In this document: piece by piece, positions 59,520 through 64,000 of the stretch
Position numbering within the stretch: position 1 is the first letter of the stretch
Layout of the letters: every line of letters begins with the position of its first letter
DNA from: Climacteris rufus
Taxonomy: Eukaryota; Chordata; Aves; Passeriformes; Climacteridae
Length of the DNA stretch: 64,000 bases
NCBI GenBank assembly: GCA_013398175.1
Contig: VZRZ01002224.1
Coordinates: forward strand, 186,001-250,000
Reading direction: 5' to 3'
Notes under the pieces: generated by a model
The model's database searches: none
Told to the model about the DNA's origin: nothing
What the model saw: the letters and a program-made list of their open reading frames with translations, nothing else
Translations under genes and position numbers: made by a program

Positions 59520-59700
59520 CCTCGGGTGCTGCTCGCAGAGGATGCGTGAAGCGAATGGGGATCTCTGCTGTGGCTGCTGCTGCTCCTCCCTGCCCCGCAC
59601 GAACCCTCCGGGGAGCGCTGCTGCGGCTGCAGCCAGAGGGAGGAGGAGGGGATGTTCTGCACCCACGGGGCTCGGGGGGGATGAGCCAACGGGAGAAGCC
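59520..59700. promoter_or_regulatory. Small CpG-rich patch
   Basis: About 12 CpG in 180 bases at roughly 64 percent GC (observed/expected near 0.65), with abrupt edges against CpG-poor DNA. It also contains a GCTGCT-rich run. Frames of 166 codons (minus) and 151 codons (plus) cross it without recognisable domains. Possible promoter or orphan island core, but below the usual 200-base minimum. Confidence 0.3.
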
Positions 59701-61949
59701 CCAGCCCTGCTCAGCAGGGGCAGCAGAGGAGCTTTTGAGTTGTCAGGGGTGTTGGACCTCGCTGGGCCTTTGGACAAGGACTGCTTTCCTGGCAGAGTCA
59801 CGGAGCAAGGGAGAATGCAGAGGGGTCTTGGCTCAGGGCTGCTTTGCTCAGGATCCCACCTCCAGTGACCAAATCCCTTGGAGAAGGGAAAAGAGGAATG
59901 ATATACAGTTTGTTCTCCAGGTGAGCATCTTTCAGGAATACCTTCAGTCCAAAGCAATTCAGACTGTCCCACTGAACAGCTCCATCCTCAGCCCATGCTG
60001 AGCCCACAAAACAGGGCCCTGACCTTGAGATCTTCCATCTGGGAGCAAGAATCAGATGCCCAAGTAACCTTTCAAACCAGCTTCACTCCTCCTTATTGTC
60101 ACAACCATCTTTGGACTTTGTCCCGATGTGCCCCAGCCTGAGTGAGGACAAGGCTGGGCTCCCTTCAACTGGACTTGTGGCAGCAACAAGAGAACAGTCA
60201 TTTCACTGCAATGTTTTCCCTAAGGGGAAAAAAACAAACCCACAATTTGTGTGCCTGTGATGGGGAAAATTTTTCATGTTGCCATCAGCCCTGGAGTTCA
60301 TTCACCTATTGGAAAGATGTCCAGCTTTGAGGGATGTTTAATCTCACTTGAAAGGCAATAATTAGGAAAACACACACAAACACACGTGCCACATGCTCCC
60401 AGCCTCATTAGAGCCTCTTTCTCCTTCGGCTGAGGGGAAGGGTTTGTTTGGATGGTGGGGATGAACGTGTTAAGGTGTGTGTGCCTGTGTGTGTGCCCAT
60501 GTGGAGATGGAGGTGCATGTTTACGTTGCTGAAGGGGAGAGGTGTTTAACTTGTTGAAACCTGTAAAATTCCTCATCCTGGTTCCATTTTTGGAAGCAGA
60601 TTTTGATGAGATGTCTCCTGTCACTGCACAGAAAGGATCTAATCATGCTGTACAAAGACAGCCACGACTGACAATACGTCTCCCTCTTCCAGGAGAAAGG
60701 AAGAGGGGAACAAAATGAATAATTCAAATGATAATTAGCAGTGTAATTATTCCTGTTTTTAGAGTAACCTACAGGACAGAACATCAACGCATGAGTCACT
60801 GGCAAAGTATAAACAGAAATAATTTGCAAGAAGCTGTCCTGATGCTTTAGAAAGGGACTTGTCAGGGACTTTCTCTTTTGATCTCACATTGGCATCAAGA
60901 GTCCCCTCCAAGTACTCCCTGTAAGGTCAGAGCTGGCATTTGTCATCCAGGGCTTGGCTAAGGGAGAAGGCAGCTTCAAAAACAGCATCAGCAGGGATTG
61001 GGGGGGCACAGCCTGGGAGAACAGAGCTGAGACCCATCAGCCCCAACATCAGGCAGTGGTTTGGGCTCGGTTCAGGCCAGGGAACAGTGTTTTTCTGTGT
61101 GTCTACACAGCCTGGGGCAGCACAACCCAGCTGGCAGTCTGGCTTTGATGTGCTCCAGCCCTGCAAATACCAGTGCCCAGAGCTGAGAGCCCCTGCACGC
61201 ACCAGAGGTTGAGATCTGCAGGGGCTGAAGCATTGGGAAGGAAGGTGCAGTGGTGGTGGTGATTTTAGGTTGAGCTGGGAGGGCAGAAGGTAAAATCTCA
61301 GTCTCAGAGTGTCCCACACTGTGTTAGGGAAGAGCCAAACCCTCTGCACAGGAGAGAGCTGACACAGGCTTGATGCTGCACTTATCCCTTCTGAGAGGGA
61401 TTCCTGCATTCAGCTACAGTCCAGAGATTTTAACCAACAACCTTTACAGTCCCTCAAACTTACAGTCACTGCTGTTTTTAAATCCTGGAGCATCTCTTTA
61501 ACAGGAAACATGAAACCACAGTGGCTGGAGCAGCTCTCGTGCAAGAAGCCACCAAGGCAGCAGCAGCAGCCTCCTGTAAAAGTGAACAATGGGAAGCCTC
61601 TTGGCATTTAACACAAGAAGAAGAGAAGAAAGATGTCTTTAATTTGCCTGGTAATGATCAATATAGAATCAAATCCGACCTTGAATTTTAATGGCTCTGT
61701 ACTAATAGGAAGCCACTCACAGATGGAAGGAGGAGGACCAGAACAGCCTGGGGGAGGGAGAGCTGGGTGGTCCGAGGCACAGCAGGCTCAGCACCCACGT
61801 GGCCACCCCTTGCCACCATGGATGTGCTTTTTGGGAGCTGGCAGAGGGGAAATCACTCTGGGATGGCAGTGGCTGGGGATGGGCTCTTGTGGGATCAGGA
61901 GTCGGCATCACCCAAGGCCTCCTGGCTTGCCCCAAGTGCTGTTTCATGC
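59701..61949. other. No gene recognised
   Basis: Includes an AT-rich patch with homeodomain cores at 60705-60760 and CA/GT runs at 60371-60386 and 60475-60495, which are complementary and could pair. A 160-codon minus frame (61409-60927) has no recognised domain. Confidence 0.55.
60475..60495. repeat. GT dinucleotide-rich run
   Basis: GT units interrupted by one cc. A complementary CA run lies about 90 bases upstream (60371-60386). Confidence 0.85.
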
Positions 61950-62045
61950 AGCAATTTCAAAGCACTCTTAAAAATAAGGCCATTTACAGGCAGGAAAACT
62001 GAGTCAAGAAACAGGTAAGTCCTTGGCCCAAGCTCACCTGGCAGC
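61950..62045 (+). mobile_element. MIR-like ancient SINE relic
   Basis: Order of blocks fits MIR: gcaatttcaaagcactctta, ggccatttacaggcaggaaa, actgagtcaagaaacaggta and cttggcccaagctcacctgg (compare cattttacagatgagg, aaactgaggc and cttgcccaaggtcac in the consensus). It is among the longer of the MIR-like copies here. Confidence 0.5.
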
Positions 62046-62189
62046 ACCCAGAGCTGCAGCTCTCCCAGGCCCTGGGGCCCTTCCCTGTGACCCTGGGCCT
62101 CTTCGTTGCTCCCTGCCTTTGACACGTATCAGATGCTGAGCAGACAGGATGACTCAACTCCTGACCCAAGGCACTGACAGCATTTGCAA

Positions 62190-62535
62190 TTGGCAGAGAC
62201 TCCTTAAAAAGTGATTAAAAAAGCATAATACATTTATATATATAAATAAAGATTGACCAGTTGAAATTATACAGTAGCTATTAACACTGGCAGCTTTAGT
62301 TGCTGCATCAATTGTATTTAATTTGATCTTGTTCCCACAATGCTGAAAACACTTGACTCATCTGCTGGGGGTTCTTTTTGTAGCTATAGAATCATTTTGA
62401 CAGTTATCCTGTTGGCTGTTAATAAATATCTGCACTTTCTATAATCAATCATAAAACAAATCCAATCGCCTTTTCACTTTTTATTTGACCTCAATCCTAA
62501 CAAATCTCCCACAATTTTATTGAATTTACTCATGA
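62190..62535. promoter_or_regulatory. Putative conserved non-coding (enhancer-like) block
   Basis: AT-rich block of about 345 bases with a PBX/HOX-like atcaatca (62444-62451), caattgtatttaatttgatc (62310-62329), gctgttaataaatatc and tttatttgacctcaatccta. It contains a TATATATA run (62236-62243) and almost no CpG, then gives way within about 100 bases to the CpG-rich region at 62640. This arrangement repeats that at 34440-35270. Conservation is not testable here. Confidence 0.32.
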
Positions 62536-62639
62536 GCCAGCAGAAGAAGAAAGAAGAAAGAGAGGGTATCCACTGATGCCTGTCCCTCTGTCTAAGATGA
62601 AGACAGTCTAGAGGATCTGAGATGGAACCAGGAAAACGT

Positions 62640-63640
62640 TCACCTGCAGTCTGACAGTGCGGCTTGAACCACCCCAGCCAGAGCCTCTGGCTTTCGTGTC
62701 GTGCTGCCCGTCCCCGAGGGCAGAGCAGCCCTGCGGGGAGCTGAGCGCCTCAGCCAAACCTTCACAGCTGCCTTCTGCCGCCCTCACTCCTCCAACAGCT
62801 GTGGGAAGGACTTCTCCTCCCCGGTGGTCTCATCTGGAGACCTTTCATCGCTCATCCCTCCGCAGCTTTCCCCTGGCTCTCCCCTCACGCAAGGGGGAGC
62901 AGAGCTGTGCCCGAGGATCTGGTTCTTGCAATGCAGCGGAAAGGAAGCGGAGGGAGCTGGAGGGCAGAGGATGCTCCTGCATCCGGCGCCTTCCTCACCG
63001 CGTGGCTGTTCCTGCTTGTGTGACGTCTGCGTTTTCCCCTCTCTCCCCTCCCAGACTCCTGCCTGCAAAAACGATCCACCGAGCACTTCGAGACTGCCAG
63101 CGAGATGAGGTTTGCCTCTCGGCACAAATCCTGTGTCATGCGGTGGGGAGGAAGGATGCCAGAGCATTATTCTGCTCTTAAATCAGGCCTGGATCTGCCC
63201 TTGCTTTCCACCACCCCAAGCTGCTTTACGAGCAGTTCTGGTACGGTTTCTGCTTTGCAAACGTTTCCCTTCTTCCACCTCTAACAGAACAGGATGCAGA
63301 GTTCATATATTAAAATAAATAAATAAAAACAATCCTGCAGTTAAAGAAGGGAGGGGGAAGAGAAAAAGGATAAAAGCAGGAGAAGCCACTTTGTCCTTTG
63401 GTGGCAGCAGCAGCAGCAGCTCCTGCGGCTGGAACCCCAACGAGAACCAAAGTATCTCCATCGTTCTGTGGCTGCAAACGGCAGCTGCTCCGGCAGCTGC
63501 TGCTCGGGCAGGGCCGTGGCTTTTACAAAAGCAGGAAGGGAACAGTGGGGCAGGGAGTTAAAATATGGGCTACAAATTGGAAACAGCGGGGGGTGGAGGG
63601 GATTCAGCTTAGCCGGCGAATGTGCGGCGTGCTCCCTATT
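62640..63640. promoter_or_regulatory. CpG-island-like region, possible promoter
   Basis: I count about 30 CpG in 62640-63260 and 12 in 63420-63640, observed/expected about 0.6-0.7, with an AT-rich gap at 63290-63400. A TATA-like gataaaag lies at 63369-63376, and the second CpG-rich part follows it by 50 bases. Overlapping frames (174 codons plus, 127 codons minus) have no recognised domain. This is the best candidate for a gene 5' end in the window. Direction and gene identity are unknown. Confidence 0.45.
63404..63420. repeat. GCA trinucleotide repeat
   Basis: Five to six GCA units at the start of the second CpG-rich part. A frame through it would encode poly-Ala or poly-Gln, but no ATG start supports translation. 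Confidence 0.9.
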
Positions 63641-63698
63641 TATGCTATGCCAATGACTTTGCTCTCAAGCAGCTTGCAGGAGAGAAAGGGAGAGAAAA

Positions 63699-63739
63699 AT
63701 ACATACATATATCTATCTATCTATATATATATCTATCTC
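63699..63739. repeat. Compound TACA/TATC/TA microsatellite
   Basis: acatacatat, then atct units and a tatatatat core, then atctatct. Likely polymorphic. It marks an AT-rich step just after the CpG-rich region. Confidence 0.95.
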
Positions 63740-64000
63740 TTGTAGCTTGCCTTGGCCCAGGAAATTCCCACAGAAGCCAATGGCAGGAGGGACTGCAGTG
63801 CTGTAGGTCACAGTGATGTAACAGCCCATCTGCAGCCATGAATTACCTGCCCTTGTGCAGGTTGCTCTGTCTGGGGAATCATCTTAGGGATGAGGAACAG
63901 CCTGGGGAGGAAGGGTAGATGCAGCAGTGGCTGTGTCCCCTTACAATGGTGCGAACCCTATGTAAGGTCGAGACAGGCTGAAGACAGGATTTGACCCCTC

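Noticed and set aside
63398..63745. Frame encoding a poly-Ala start
   Set aside because: It depends on a TTG start and runs through a GCA repeat and a microsatellite; no ATG in context.
1..64000. CRISPR arrays, operons, phage or other prokaryotic systems
   Set aside because: No regularly spaced repeats and no ribosome binding sites or dense ORFs; CR1, SINE and CpG depletion all point to a bird genome.

Overview
The window reads as nuclear DNA of a bird, most likely a passerine. Seven fragments of CR1, the dominant avian LINE, lie on both strands; several keep the typical 3' text (ggttggaagggac / cccttccaaccc) and remnants of the short ATTCTATG-type tail repeats. At 49971-50080 there is a tRNA-derived SINE fused to a CR1-like tail. 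This matches the TguSINE1 type known from zebra finch and is the main reason for preferring a songbird. There are no prokaryotic signatures: no operons, ribosome binding sites, insertion sequences or CRISPR arrays.

No protein-coding gene can be established. The open reading frames are short, lack recognisable domains and mostly overlap each other on opposite strands. The window is best described as intergenic or deep intronic DNA. Two weak gene-like signals stand out. One is a minus-strand ORF of about 272 codons (28842-28024) with a good Kozak context and an AATAAA signal 137 bases past its stop. The other is a splice-acceptor-like site at 13500 followed by 200 bases of open frame.

Layout. 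0-3.4 kb: two copies of an unidentified repeat in direct orientation (336-700 and 3154-3420), with a CR1 end between them. 6-14 kb: AT-rich homeodomain-motif blocks, an AT-rich perfect hairpin (9438-9507) and a dense CpG cluster (11744-11798). 14-24 kb: three CR1 pieces, a MIR-like relic, and a pair of about 220-base inverted repeats (21876-22100 and 23514-23726) around a 1.4 kb spacer. 24-34 kb: mostly featureless, with the long minus-strand ORF at 28 kb. 34-36.5 kb: an enhancer-like AT-rich block followed by a CpG-rich stretch, a CR1 piece and a nest of palindromes. 38-50 kb: two long CR1 copies, a CA microsatellite and the SINE. 50-64 kb: MIR-like relics, further AT-rich blocks and a CpG-island-like region of about 1 kb at the right edge (62640-63640), which could be the 5' end of a gene beginning there or beyond the window.

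The regulatory-element calls rest on base composition and motif content only. Family names for repeats rest on remembered consensus features, not on a database search.
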